NCBI GenBank assembly: GCA_947500645.1
Contig: CANMSD010000003.1
Location: 618,501 to 682,500, forward strand
Direction of reading: 5' to 3'
Origin: an uncultured Erythrobacter sp.
GTDB lineage: Bacteria > Pseudomonadota > Alphaproteobacteria > Sphingomonadales > Sphingomonadaceae
DNA: 64,000 nucleotides
Part shown: positions 42,816-51,690 of the stretch, in pieces
How the letters are laid out: the number at the start of each line of letters is the position of its first letter
Position numbering within the stretch: the stretch's first letter is position 1
The notes under the pieces: generated by a model
Told to the model about the DNA's origin: nothing
The model's database searches: none
The model's input: only the letters and a program-made list of their open reading frames with translations
Translations under genes and position numbers: made by a program

Positions 42816-43874
42816 CTAGATTAAGCCGGCTTTGTCGAGCCGCGCGATCACCGCCTCTTGCGCGCGCTTGAAATAGTCGCGGTCGGGAATCGCAGGCGCG
42901 CCATCGTCCATCATGCCATTGGCTCGGTGAAACGCCTCGGCGCTCGCAGCATAGGCCTCGGCGAAGAGGCCGGGGCGTTGCCGCGCAAGTGAGTTGAGCA
43001 TGGCCGGTGTTCGCCTCGCTGCACGCAGAGCGCTCAAATCGACGGTGCCGAATGCGGTGAATGTCTCTCCGTCTCCAGATTGCGACATCAGCTTGCCGCG
43101 ATAATCGACCATACGACTGTTCCCGTCGGCGCTCGCAAGCGGCAGGCCGGTGCCGGAAATGCCCGCAGTGTTAGCCGAGACGACATAGGCCATGTTTTCA
43201 AAGGCGCGTGCCTGCTTGGCGATATCCTTGGGCGTCGCCAGCGGAGAGCCGATCTCTGAAGAGGAATGCGCGAAAACCTCGGCGCCGCGCATGGCCAGCA
43301 CGCGAGCGATCTCCGGGTAGAGGATTTCCTCGCTCGCAATTGCGGCGAGCCGCCCGATCTCCGTGTCGGCTACGGGGAAGACTGCATCTATCCCGTAATG
43401 GTCGAGATAGGCGTCCCACACATCGTGCGGGCTGGGCGCGAACATCGACAATAGGCGACGATAGCGCAGTACGGTGTCACCGTTGGGAGCAACCACAAAG
43501 CTGGTCTGGAAGTAGAAGTCGGGGAATTTCGCATCGCGCTCATACGTGTTGCCCGCAATGAACATGCCGAGCCGCTCTGCTACCTGGCCAAGCGCCTCGT
43601 ATTCCGGGCCATCGGCGTCCCATCCCGCCTTGGCAGCGAAGTCTGGAATCGAAATTCGGCCCGGATAGGAGGTAAACAGATACTCGGGCAGCACGGCCAG
43701 TTTCACCGGCGTGCCAGCATACTGCGCGATAAAGATCGAGGACGCGCGGATCTGTGCTTCGATATCGCCAATATGCTTGAGCATGGCGGCTCGTGCCGCA
43801 TCATTATCGAGCGGTTCGACCGCCTGCGCCGTCAGCTGCATGGCGACGGCGGCATAAGGTGCAGGTGTTGTCAT
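42816..43874 (-). CDS. Nitrilase-fold protein lacking catalytic Cys and Lys, block D
   Basis: A 352-residue carbon-nitrogen hydrolase relative without a signal peptide. The Glu motif LAVLPEYLFTSYPG is intact. The Lys motif reads LRYRRLLSMF (Arg where Lys is usual), and the nucleophile motif reads LAAIASEEILYPEIARVLAMRGAEV, with Ser (codon on 43334-43332) at the Cys position. The fold is kept well (AHSSSE, ARAFENMAYVVSANTAGI). Hydrolysis by the usual thioimidate mechanism is not expected. It parallels the Tat-exported copy at 23954-25093. Confidence 0.83.
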   Translation of the reverse strand: MTTPAPYAAVAMQLTAQAVEPLDNDAARAAMLKHIGDIEAQIRASSIFIAQYAGTPVKLAVLPEYLFTSYPGRISIPDFAAKAGWDADGPEYEALGQVAERLGMFIAGNTYERDAKFPDFYFQTSFVVAPNGDTVLRYRRLLSMFAPSPHDVWDAYLDHYGIDAVFPVADTEIGRLAAIASEEILYPEIARVLAMRGAEVFAHSSSEIGSPLATPKDIAKQARAFENMAYVVSANTAGISGTGLPLASADGNSRMVDYRGKLMSQSGDGETFTAFGTVDLSALRAARRTPAMLNSLARQRPGLFAEAYAASAEAFHRANGMMDDGAPAIPDRDYFKRAQEAVIARLDKAGLI

Positions 43875-43892
43875 GACTGAGCCGTCTACCCC

Positions 43893-45446
43893 TTATGACA
43901 GACCAAGCGAACCCGGGTTCATGAGCCCGTGCGGGTCGAGCTCGGCCTTGGCCGCCTTGAGCAGCGCATCGGCGCGTGGCTCCAGGCTGTCACGATAGCG
44001 ATAGGTGCGCCCGATCTGGAAATGTGCTGCATCGTGATCAAAGAAGATATCGACAATGGTCTTTTTGAGCTTTTGCGTAAGCTCCCACGCCTCTTCATTG
44101 GCATCCAGCTTTGGCAGCTTCTTGAGGTGCGCTTTCTCAATCGTATCGTCGATCAGCGGATTGCTTTCATCCGGCCAGTAGAGGCACGGTTCGATCACCA
44201 TACCGGCGCCGCCAATCGCGGCGATCAGCGTGCCATAGTGCACACCCAGACGCTCCATTTCCTCGGCATGATCGGCGAACAGCTTCTCGAAGGCTGCGAA
44301 ACATTCTGCCGAGCGGCCATGCGGCACCAGACCGTGGATTGGCGCCCAGCGCTCGCCATCGGGACCCAGGATTGAGTTGAGCGGGCCGAATGGGTTGGCA
44401 CGGATGATTTTGGGTATGGTGTTTTCCACCTCGCGCCCGCCATACATTTTGACGATTTCGCGGGCGATATTGATATCGGCGTCAGCAGCTGCCTGAATAC
44501 GTCCCTCGGCAAGAACATGGAGGGAGAAGTTCGCGTCTTTCAGGAAATCACGCCCCGCTGCGACGACTTTCGCGCCTTCTTTAAGCGCCTTCAGCACACC
44601 GCCTTGCTTTTTCATCATCCCCACCAGCTGCTTGGCATCGCTGGTCAGGCTGTCACGCTTCATGCGGATCGCGTTCAGGTACGGATCAAAGCCGAAGCAT
44701 TCGGTTGCAATGCCGCGTCGCTCAATTTCAGATGAGGCCGCAAACCAGCTTGCCGCGTCATCGAAAGCAAAGCTGCCGTAGGCGTGGAAATCGGTCTCGT
44801 GGATGAGTTTGAGGGTGACGGTCGCCTTGATCCCCAGCGCGCCGGTGTCACCCAGAAAAAGGCCAGTTAGGTCTGGGCCATATGGGCGTGTGTGCTTCTT
44901 GCCCGTAGCTAGCAACGTGCCATCGGCCAGCACCACTTCCAGTGCGGAGCAGCTTTGCGCCGCAGAGCCATAGCGACCAGTGCCCCAGAATATGCCGTTC
45001 TGGCTCATCCCGCCGCCAATACTGGCTTTGAGTCCCGACAGAGTGCCCCACATTGGCGTGCGCATATTGTGATGAGAAAGCCGTTCGCGAAGGGCGGCCC
45101 AGGTGCAACCCGCCTCTACCGTCACCGTCATATTGACGTCATCGACCTCCAGAACGCGGTCCATCTGTGCGAGGTCGAACAGGACGGTGCCGGGTGCGTC
45201 TTGAGTATAGCCTCCGGTGTAGCTCATGCCCCCGCCGCGCGGAGCCACTGGATGACCTGCGTCGGTGGCGGCCTTCACAGCTGCGGCGAGTTGATGCTTG
45301 TCCGTGGGACGCACCACAGCGGCCAGGTCTGCGCCGCGCGAATAGATGTCATGCGCGTAGAAATCGAGGCTGGCCTCGTCGGTGAGAACTTCCGCGCCCG
45401 ATGCGATCAGGCCGTCAGTGAGCGAGGTTTCGGCGAGCGTGGCCAT
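43893..45446 (-). CDS. FAD-linked oxidase (GlcD / D-lactate dehydrogenase / VAO superfamily)
   Basis: A 517-residue flavoprotein of the PCMH type. The FAD-binding half shows AVVRPTDKHQLAAAVKAATDAGHPVAPRGGGMSYTGGYT and TPMWGTLSGLKASIGGGMSQNGIFWGTGRYG; the C-terminal half ends AHFQIGRTYRYRDSLEPRADALLKAAKAELDPHGLMNPGSLGLS. It should oxidise a 2-hydroxy acid or a phenolic side chain. It overlaps the MFS gene by one base and the nitrilase-fold gene follows 18 bp later. Confidence 0.88.
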   Translation of the reverse strand: MATLAETSLTDGLIASGAEVLTDEASLDFYAHDIYSRGADLAAVVRPTDKHQLAAAVKAATDAGHPVAPRGGGMSYTGGYTQDAPGTVLFDLAQMDRVLEVDDVNMTVTVEAGCTWAALRERLSHHNMRTPMWGTLSGLKASIGGGMSQNGIFWGTGRYGSAAQSCSALEVVLADGTLLATGKKHTRPYGPDLTGLFLGDTGALGIKATVTLKLIHETDFHAYGSFAFDDAASWFAASSEIERRGIATECFGFDPYLNAIRMKRDSLTSDAKQLVGMMKKQGGVLKALKEGAKVVAAGRDFLKDANFSLHVLAEGRIQAAADADINIAREIVKMYGGREVENTIPKIIRANPFGPLNSILGPDGERWAPIHGLVPHGRSAECFAAFEKLFADHAEEMERLGVHYGTLIAAIGGAGMVIEPCLYWPDESNPLIDDTIEKAHLKKLPKLDANEEAWELTQKLKKTIVDIFFDHDAAHFQIGRTYRYRDSLEPRADALLKAAKAELDPHGLMNPGSLGLS

Positions 45447-46762
45447 CAGGCTGTCTCCGGTTGCGGGGTGTTGGGGATGGGATGGGCGATTTCTTCCTCC
45501 GCCTCGGGCAGGTTTTCAGGATATTTGCCAAGGAACAGAAGCAACGCGCCGCCAATGATGAACATGAAGATAGCCACCTCAAGCATAGGGGCGAAGCTAC
45601 CAGTGCGATCAAACACCTGAGCGTAGACAACTGGCGACGCTGCAGAAAACAATCCGAAAGGCATATACAGCATGCCGTAGATCTTGCCGTAATGCGCCAT
45701 GCCGAAATAGCGACCAGTGAGATAGGCAATCAGATCGCTCTCGGCGCCCGCGGCGAAACCGAGCAAGAAGCCAGCCAAGGCGGCGAGCAGAAATGTCACA
45801 TCAGAGCCGAGCAATATCCATGCCGAGATTGCGGGCAGGCAAAGTAGGGGGAAAGCGACGAAACCCTGCCAAAAACGGTCAAGCAATGCCCCGGTGATAA
45901 GGCGTCCTGAAAAGATGCCGATTGCAAGCACAGTTATTACTGACGCGGCTGCCTTTGCATCCAGTCCACGTTCCTCAACGATGGTGGCCATGTTTATGTA
46001 GGCTCCGCCAAAGGCGGTGGCGATCAGCGCAATGGACAGCCAGATAAGCCAGAAACGGTAGTCCTTCAAAGCCGAGCCTAGCGCGACGCCGGTCAATTTT
46101 CCGCTTGCACTTTCGATCGCCTTTGGCCGCTCTTCGGGGCTGGGTTCGCGAAAAAGGAAGTAAGCAACGATCAGAGCGACCACTGGAAAAAGTGCCATCA
46201 GGGCGAACATTGAGCGCCAGCCAAGGCCTTCGATTATACGTACGGCGACTTGAGGAAAAATCATCGCCGCAAAGCTTGTTCCAGTAAGCAGTATGCCAAG
46301 CGCCAAACCGCGATTTTCAAAGAACCACAGGTTGATTGCTCGGCTCCATGTGACGGGTGTTGATCCAATCCCTACCAGGCCGATAAGGGCCCAAAACCCG
46401 TAGTAAATGTAGAGAGTGGATGGCTCGTTGGAAGCTGGCGTTAGAGATACGGCTGCGAAGGCGAGGGCAAATGCAAAGACTGACCATAGTGCGACTGGGC
46501 GGACACCGAAGCGATCAGCCATCCAGCCAAAAACGGGCGCTAGGAAACTGGCGATTACGCCGAATATCGTGATCGGAATTACCGCTTCAGTCTGGGTCCA
46601 GCCAAACTCATCCCTCAAGGGTTTAACCGTGAAACCAATGATTGCGTAGGGTAGCGGTGAAGCGCCGCACATAACGCCCAGGATACCCGCGAGAAGGACT
46701 GACCAGCCCTTGGAAAATTCTCCTTGCCCTGAAGGATTGGGTTGATCAGTCGCTGTCACCAT
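45446..46762 (-). CDS. MFS transporter (second)
   Basis: A 438-residue carrier of 12 predicted helices from the oxalate/monocarboxylate-type branch: VMCGASPLPYAIIGFTVKPLRDEFGWTQTEAVIPITIFG, then FLAPVFGWMADRFGVRPVALWSV after helix 2, and FENRGLALGILLTGTSFAAMIFPQ. I start at ATG 46762 with GGAG four bases upstream, overlapping the VOC gene by 17 bp. Different in sequence from the block A carrier, so the island has two import (or export) routes. Confidence 0.86.
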   Translation of the reverse strand: MVTATDQPNPSGQGEFSKGWSVLLAGILGVMCGASPLPYAIIGFTVKPLRDEFGWTQTEAVIPITIFGVIASFLAPVFGWMADRFGVRPVALWSVFAFALAFAAVSLTPASNEPSTLYIYYGFWALIGLVGIGSTPVTWSRAINLWFFENRGLALGILLTGTSFAAMIFPQVAVRIIEGLGWRSMFALMALFPVVALIVAYFLFREPSPEERPKAIESASGKLTGVALGSALKDYRFWLIWLSIALIATAFGGAYINMATIVEERGLDAKAAASVITVLAIGIFSGRLITGALLDRFWQGFVAFPLLCLPAISAWILLGSDVTFLLAALAGFLLGFAAGAESDLIAYLTGRYFGMAHYGKIYGMLYMPFGLFSAASPVVYAQVFDRTGSFAPMLEVAIFMFIIGGALLLFLGKYPENLPEAEEEIAHPIPNTPQPETA

Positions 46763-47798
46763 AAAACTCCGTAAGGTTGCCGTCCGGATCACGTACGGCG
46801 AATGCATTAGTGCTTCCCAGGCCAAGGATCGAAACGTCTTGGGTTTCATATGCTATTTGAACGCCTCGGTCTGCGATCATCTCTCGGTAACCACCAAGGT
46901 CCCCGACGGGATAACGCACCGAAATGATCCCGAGATTGGGAGGCGAGGCGCGCTGCGAATGATCGCGGCCGGTAAAGCCGGTGATTTGCATCACTTCTAC
47001 TCGCCCGGTCTCACCCGGCAATGCCGGTTGCAGGGCGGCTGCGGCGCGCTTGATTTCCGGTGTCAGATTGTATGGGATGCCAAAGTTCGAAAAGGCTGGC
47101 TCGGATGGCTCGGCGGTGCTGTCGAACAGGATGCCAAAGCCGAGCACCTCCGTATAGAAATCGCGCGCCACCGGGCGATCGCGCACCATGCGCATCGAGT
47201 TGAAGCCTTGGCTGATCCTGCCAACCGGAAATGCCGTGAAGTCAGGCGTGACGCGCTCGTACACGGCGAGATTAATGCCGTGCGGCCCGGTCAGCACCAC
47301 ATTGCGCAAGTCGGAACTGCCGAATTGGAACCGGATCGGTGGGCTCTCAGCCCACCAGCCGAGCTCTAGCGCCTGATTGTAAAGCTCGGGGACGTTGTCG
47401 CTGCGGACCATTATTGAATAAATGCCGCCCGTATCCCAAGCGCGGGCAGCCGGGCGGATCGGTTGCTGCTCCACGCCGTCAAAGCGGATGAAGCGGATAC
47501 ATCCAGTGTCGGATTTCGGCGCGCACCAGCGCTCGAAAGTGCCAGTCGCTTGCTCGGGCAATTGCCAATAAGAGAGTTCGCTGCGAGCCACTTCGCCGGA
47601 CAGAACCAGGCGCCAATTGCCTGCCTGGCGGAACAGCTTCGTCGCCGGCTCGAATTCCGCAACGCTAACGACCGCTTCGGTCCAGGGCTGCACGTCAAAG
47701 TCGGCCGCTTCTTGTGCCATGGCAGCGCTCGCCAGCAGACCCGCTGACAAAATGCCGGGCACGATGGCCCGGCACAAGTTGGAGGAGAGATTCCTCAC
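46746..47798 (-). CDS. Exported two-module VOC-family protein
   Basis: A 350-residue protein with a signal peptide (…LCRAIVPGILSAGLLASAAMAQ) and two VOC modules. The first covers about residues 30-170 (AVVSVAEFEPATKLFRQAGNW and GGIYSIMVRSDNVPELYNQALELGW), the second about 180-345 (GFNSMRMVRDRPVARDFYTEVLGFGILFD and NAFAVRDPDGNLTEFYG). Two-module forms occur in extradiol dioxygenases and glyoxalases. I take the GTG at 47798, one base after the TonB receptor stop; an ATG at 47822 is the alternative and overlaps it. Confidence 0.78.
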   Translation of the reverse strand: MRNLSSNLCRAIVPGILSAGLLASAAMAQEAADFDVQPWTEAVVSVAEFEPATKLFRQAGNWRLVLSGEVARSELSYWQLPEQATGTFERWCAPKSDTGCIRFIRFDGVEQQPIRPAARAWDTGGIYSIMVRSDNVPELYNQALELGWWAESPPIRFQFGSSDLRNVVLTGPHGINLAVYERVTPDFTAFPVGRISQGFNSMRMVRDRPVARDFYTEVLGFGILFDSTAEPSEPAFSNFGIPYNLTPEIKRAAAALQPALPGETGRVEVMQITGFTGRDHSQRASPPNLGIISVRYPVGDLGGYREMIADRGVQIAYETQDVSILGLGSTNAFAVRDPDGNLTEFYGDSD

Positions 47799-47799
47799 G

Positions 47800-50061
47800 T
47801 CAATCGAAACGGAAACCCACATCGACGCCGAATGTCAGCGGCGGTGCGGCGTAGACCTGGTTTACGCTGGTGGTTGCGCGGAAATACTCGCGGTCGGTCA
47901 GGTTCTTGCCCCATAGGGTCACACGCCAGCGATCATCTGGCGCGCGGTAGCCAATCCGCGCATCAACGCGGAAACCCGGTTCAATAAGCGAGCCGGGAGG
48001 GTTCGCAACGAGACCGAAGCTGTCATCTTCGTAAGAGCCATCTGCGCCGAAGAAGACTTCACCGTCGCCAACATAGAGCGTGTAACTGAAGCCTAGCAGC
48101 GCCTTGAACTCTGGGGCGTTCTTCAGGCTTAAGTTGAGCGCGCAGTCAACGATTTGCTGCTCATAATCCGCTGCGGTTGGGTCAGCACCAGCACAGGTTG
48201 GCCCCGGAGCGGTGACGCTGCTGCCCGAAAGCAGACCAGCCTGATCGAAATTGAGCGAGCGGTATTCGGCATCGAGCCAACTGGCATTGCCGTAAATCGT
48301 CAGTCCATCGACTGGGCGGACACTAGCCTCAACCTCGACACCTTGGATACGAGCTTCGCCAGCGTTGATCCGGGTGAAACCTCCGTTAGGCAACGTGCCG
48401 CTGATCTGGAGGTCCTGATAATCGTTGTAGAAGTAGGTCGCGTTGAAAGTGCCTCGACCGTCCAGGAACTGAGTGCGCAAGCCAAGCTCGATACTGTCGA
48501 GGCTCTCTTCGTCCACGGGCAGGAAGCAGGCGACCGGGCTGAAACAGTCGGGCGATGCCCCCGGTGTCTTGAATCCGGTTGAATACGAGGCATAGACCCG
48601 CACATCCTCGGTGAAGGCATAACCCGCCTTCGCGGTCCAAGTGACATTGTCCGTGTTGAAATCGCGATTGATGCCGGTGCCGAAGCCGGCAAGCGGGCCG
48701 CCAGCGTTGCCGACCACTTCGCGATCTTCGGTTGTCCAGCGCAGACCGCCAGTCAGAGTCAGATCACCGACCTCGAACTCACCTTGACCGAACAGCGCAA
48801 AGCTCTCCGTCTGGACATCGATATCGAACGGGAAGACGAAGGTGAAATCGATGAAGGCGTCTTCCGAATAGTAGTATGCTCCCGTGGTGAAGTTGAACGG
48901 ACCAGCAAAGTCGGTGTTCAGCAGCAATTCCTGGCTGAACTGGTTCTGCTCCGTCGTTTGGAAAAATGGAAAGCTGATGTGTGATGACAGGGAGTCATCG
49001 AGCGCTCGATAAGCGGTGATCGAGGTGACCGAGAAATTATCATATTCACCGGTCAACTGAAATGACGCGCCGACTGTTTCGACTTCGCTAGCGTAATCGG
49101 TGAAGCAGCCGACAGGCTGGAAGTTGGCAGGCGTTGCCGCGGAGCATGTGACACCGGCAAGCGGTTCGACTGTGAAGATATCCTGATCGACATCGGTCAC
49201 GACGCTCGGATCGTCGCTTCGATCGATGAACGAGCTTGGTACAGGATCACTCTCATCCTTCGCGTAGTCGAAGATTGCGAGGAAGCTCCAATTGTCGTCG
49301 AGTTCGCCGAATAGACTGCCGCGAACCGCGAACAAATCTTCGCCGCCGGCTTTCGTGCCCGCTTGGTCGGCAAAGTCGCCGTTGGGATTTAGCGTGTGGA
49401 AGCCGTCGCTGCGACGATAAAGCGCAGAGATGCGGATCGCGCCGCTATCCGAAAAGCTGAAATTGGCGCTGCCGCGAGCTTGGAACCTGTCAAAATTGCC
49501 GTAGCCGACTTCGCCGTTGAAAGACGTCTCGCCGATTTGAGGGCGGACTGAAGTCACCTTGATCGCGCCGCCATTGGTGTTGCGTCCATAGAGGGTACCT
49601 TGCGGACCACGCAGAACCTCGACCTGTTCGATATCTACCAGATCGACCAATGAGCCGACCGTGCGTCCGAGATAGACATTGTCGATATAGACGCCGACGG
49701 CGGGGTCGATCGCGCCGCGCGATTCATCCTCACCGATGCCGCGGAAGAAGATACGGGCGGAGTTGGCCGTGCCGGTTCCGTTGGAGATTACGACATTGGG
49801 AATTTGGTTCTGTAGATCGGTCGTGTCCGCGATTTGACGTTCTTCCAACACCGCACCGGAGAGCGCTGTCACTGCAGCGGGTACTTCCTGAAGGTCTTGT
49901 TCGCGCCGCTGCGCGGTGACGATGATAGTGCCGTCATCGGTGTCGTCCGCAGCGCCAGCTTCGCCGGCTGAGTCTTGCGCGAATGCTGGCGTCGTAACGC
50001 CAAAGGCGAGTGCTGAGGCGGCGAACAGCAAGGCTGGTTTGATAGCGGATTTTCTTAACAT
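47800..50061 (-). CDS. TonB-dependent outer-membrane receptor
   Basis: A 753-residue receptor with a signal peptide (…LAFGVTTPAFAQ), a TonB-box-like TIIVTAQRRE, a plug domain (LQNQIPNVVISNGTGTANSARIFFRGIGEDESR, VEVLRGPQGTLYGRNTNGGAIKV) and a 22-strand barrel ending GVDVGFRFD. The series is typical of sphingomonad receptors for large or scarce organics. I start at ATG 50061 with GGAAGG upstream. The region upstream, out to 50266, has its own operator, so uptake is separately controlled within block D. Confidence 0.93.
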   Translation of the reverse strand: MLRKSAIKPALLFAASALAFGVTTPAFAQDSAGEAGAADDTDDGTIIVTAQRREQDLQEVPAAVTALSGAVLEERQIADTTDLQNQIPNVVISNGTGTANSARIFFRGIGEDESRGAIDPAVGVYIDNVYLGRTVGSLVDLVDIEQVEVLRGPQGTLYGRNTNGGAIKVTSVRPQIGETSFNGEVGYGNFDRFQARGSANFSFSDSGAIRISALYRRSDGFHTLNPNGDFADQAGTKAGGEDLFAVRGSLFGELDDNWSFLAIFDYAKDESDPVPSSFIDRSDDPSVVTDVDQDIFTVEPLAGVTCSAATPANFQPVGCFTDYASEVETVGASFQLTGEYDNFSVTSITAYRALDDSLSSHISFPFFQTTEQNQFSQELLLNTDFAGPFNFTTGAYYYSEDAFIDFTFVFPFDIDVQTESFALFGQGEFEVGDLTLTGGLRWTTEDREVVGNAGGPLAGFGTGINRDFNTDNVTWTAKAGYAFTEDVRVYASYSTGFKTPGASPDCFSPVACFLPVDEESLDSIELGLRTQFLDGRGTFNATYFYNDYQDLQISGTLPNGGFTRINAGEARIQGVEVEASVRPVDGLTIYGNASWLDAEYRSLNFDQAGLLSGSSVTAPGPTCAGADPTAADYEQQIVDCALNLSLKNAPEFKALLGFSYTLYVGDGEVFFGADGSYEDDSFGLVANPPGSLIEPGFRVDARIGYRAPDDRWRVTLWGKNLTDREYFRATTSVNQVYAAPPLTFGVDVGFRFD

Positions 50062-50111
50062 CGATGATCCTTCCCAAGGTTGATGCTTGGTTCCCGTGCC
50101 TGAATACAAAT

Positions 50112-50123
50112 TTGTCCGGACAA
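50112..50123. promoter_or_regulatory. Island operator 3 (TonB receptor promoter)
   Basis: TTGTCCGGACAA, perfect 12-bp palindrome, 51-62 bp upstream of the receptor ATG. On the - strand TTGACT lies about 17 bp before a GACAAA that overlaps the operator, again a placement over the core promoter. Confidence 0.82.
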
Positions 50124-50266
50124 GTAGGCGGCGAGTCAAGCAATATTATGCCAACCATGCCTGCAATTCGCAGCCAAGCGTTGCCTGTTTGCACCAGCTT
50201 GCGAAACGTATGCTGCTTGGCAGGATATGCCCTGCTCAGCTAACAACAGCGTGATTGCAGGATCAG

Positions 50267-51682
50267 TTAGAGCCTTTTTGCGATCGAGCGGGCTGCTCTT
50301 TCGCCGCTTTCCAGGGCACCTTCCATCCCGCTTGCAGATTGCGCCAGGTGCTCACCGGCAAAGTGCAGTCTTGAGCCCTGCCAGCGGGTGGCATAGGCGA
50401 GATCGCTCGCCATGCCTGTTCCGATATTGTGATAGATGCCGCGGGCGTAGGGCGATTTTTGCCAGCTGAAATGGCGCAGCACTTCAAGCTGACCGCGAGC
50501 GGAAGGTCGCATGGTTTCGATCCGGCTGACGATTGCGCGGCTCGCAGCTTCAGGAGACATTCGGTCGAGCTGATCTGCGCCAGACCCAGTGGTCCATAGT
50601 TTCAGCATTGGCGGATCATCGCCAAGCACAAATACACGTCCGATCAGAGGGTCATCGGTCCACAGCGTGTTGGGTAGACCATCCTCGTGCCAGAATGGAG
50701 TCTTGGCCGCGATGTAGGCAAAGCTTGCACGTGTGTAGGGAAGGCCGCTGATCATGCGCGCTAGCGGGGGCGAAAGATCACTTTGCATCGGGACGTGCCG
50801 CAGCGCGGCAAAGGGAACGGTGCAAATGCAATGACGCGCTCGGATCGCGTAGTCTGAAAGGCGCAGTGAGACGCCTTCAGCTTCTTCTATAATCGCGCGC
50901 ACCGGCTCGTTAAGATGAACACGCGATTGCAGGCCCGCTGCCATTGCTTCCGGCAGCCTCTGCGCGCCTCCCTTAATCGTGGAGATCGGGCCAGAGCCAG
51001 CACGGAATATGGCGATCGAGCGAGCAATGTGCACCTGTGACAATCCCGCGAGCGAATTGCCGTTAAGGTTGGCTTCGATCAGCCGCAACTCCTCGGCGCT
51101 TGCTCCATTGTTCAGCAATGCCTGTCGCCATGAGATGTCCGCTTCCGCGGGCAGGTCGAGCCAGTCCGCAGGGGCATCAAGGCGCGGCAAAGTGGCAAGA
51201 TAGGAGAACGCCAAGCTTGCCGGTTCGACCTCTTTGCGCGCGTCGGGCAGGGCGTTCGCAGGGCTTTCCGCCCATCCACTGCTAGGTACTGATATGCCGT
51301 TTACATGGTAGAGGTTGCCGGGCACTTGTCGTCTGCCGGCACCGGTGCCTTCGCCAATCTCTCGTTCTACGGACAGTGCATCAGCGATTTCGTGCAGTCG
51401 ACGATAGCTCGCGCCAACCTGAATACCGCCAGCGTCGGGAGCGCCTGGCAGATCGTCAAGCGTATGCAACCTGCCGCCGACGCGCTTCTCGGCTTCGATT
51501 ACGATGACACGCGCGCCAGCCTGTTCAAGCACGCGTGCGGCGTTCAGACCAGCTAGGCCAGCGCCAATAATCGCGACATCGGCCTCAGTCCTGCCCCATG
51601 CAATGCGCGGAGCAACGCCCGCAATCAGCGCCGCAGAACTTCCGGCGAGGAAGGTGCGGCGTGTGGATTGCATAGTGACCAT
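50267..51682 (-). CDS. Tat-exported flavin amine oxidase
   Basis: A 471-residue FAD enzyme with a twin-arginine leader (STRRTFLAGSSAALIAGVAPRIAWG). The dinucleotide motif VAIIGAGLAGLNAARVLEQAGARVIVIEA and GGRL, and the C-terminal flavin segment LHFAGEHLAQSASGMEGALESGERAA, are those of the monoamine-oxidase/tryptophan-oxidase superfamily. Substrate-specific residues are not recognised. Probably oxidises a C-N bond in the periplasm and makes H2O2 or passes electrons on. It starts 8 bp after the DUF1838 gene, with AGGAA upstream. Confidence 0.9.
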   Translation of the reverse strand: MVTMQSTRRTFLAGSSAALIAGVAPRIAWGRTEADVAIIGAGLAGLNAARVLEQAGARVIVIEAEKRVGGRLHTLDDLPGAPDAGGIQVGASYRRLHEIADALSVEREIGEGTGAGRRQVPGNLYHVNGISVPSSGWAESPANALPDARKEVEPASLAFSYLATLPRLDAPADWLDLPAEADISWRQALLNNGASAEELRLIEANLNGNSLAGLSQVHIARSIAIFRAGSGPISTIKGGAQRLPEAMAAGLQSRVHLNEPVRAIIEEAEGVSLRLSDYAIRARHCICTVPFAALRHVPMQSDLSPPLARMISGLPYTRASFAYIAAKTPFWHEDGLPNTLWTDDPLIGRVFVLGDDPPMLKLWTTGSGADQLDRMSPEAASRAIVSRIETMRPSARGQLEVLRHFSWQKSPYARGIYHNIGTGMASDLAYATRWQGSRLHFAGEHLAQSASGMEGALESGERAARSIAKRL

Positions 51683-51690
51683 TGCCGTTC

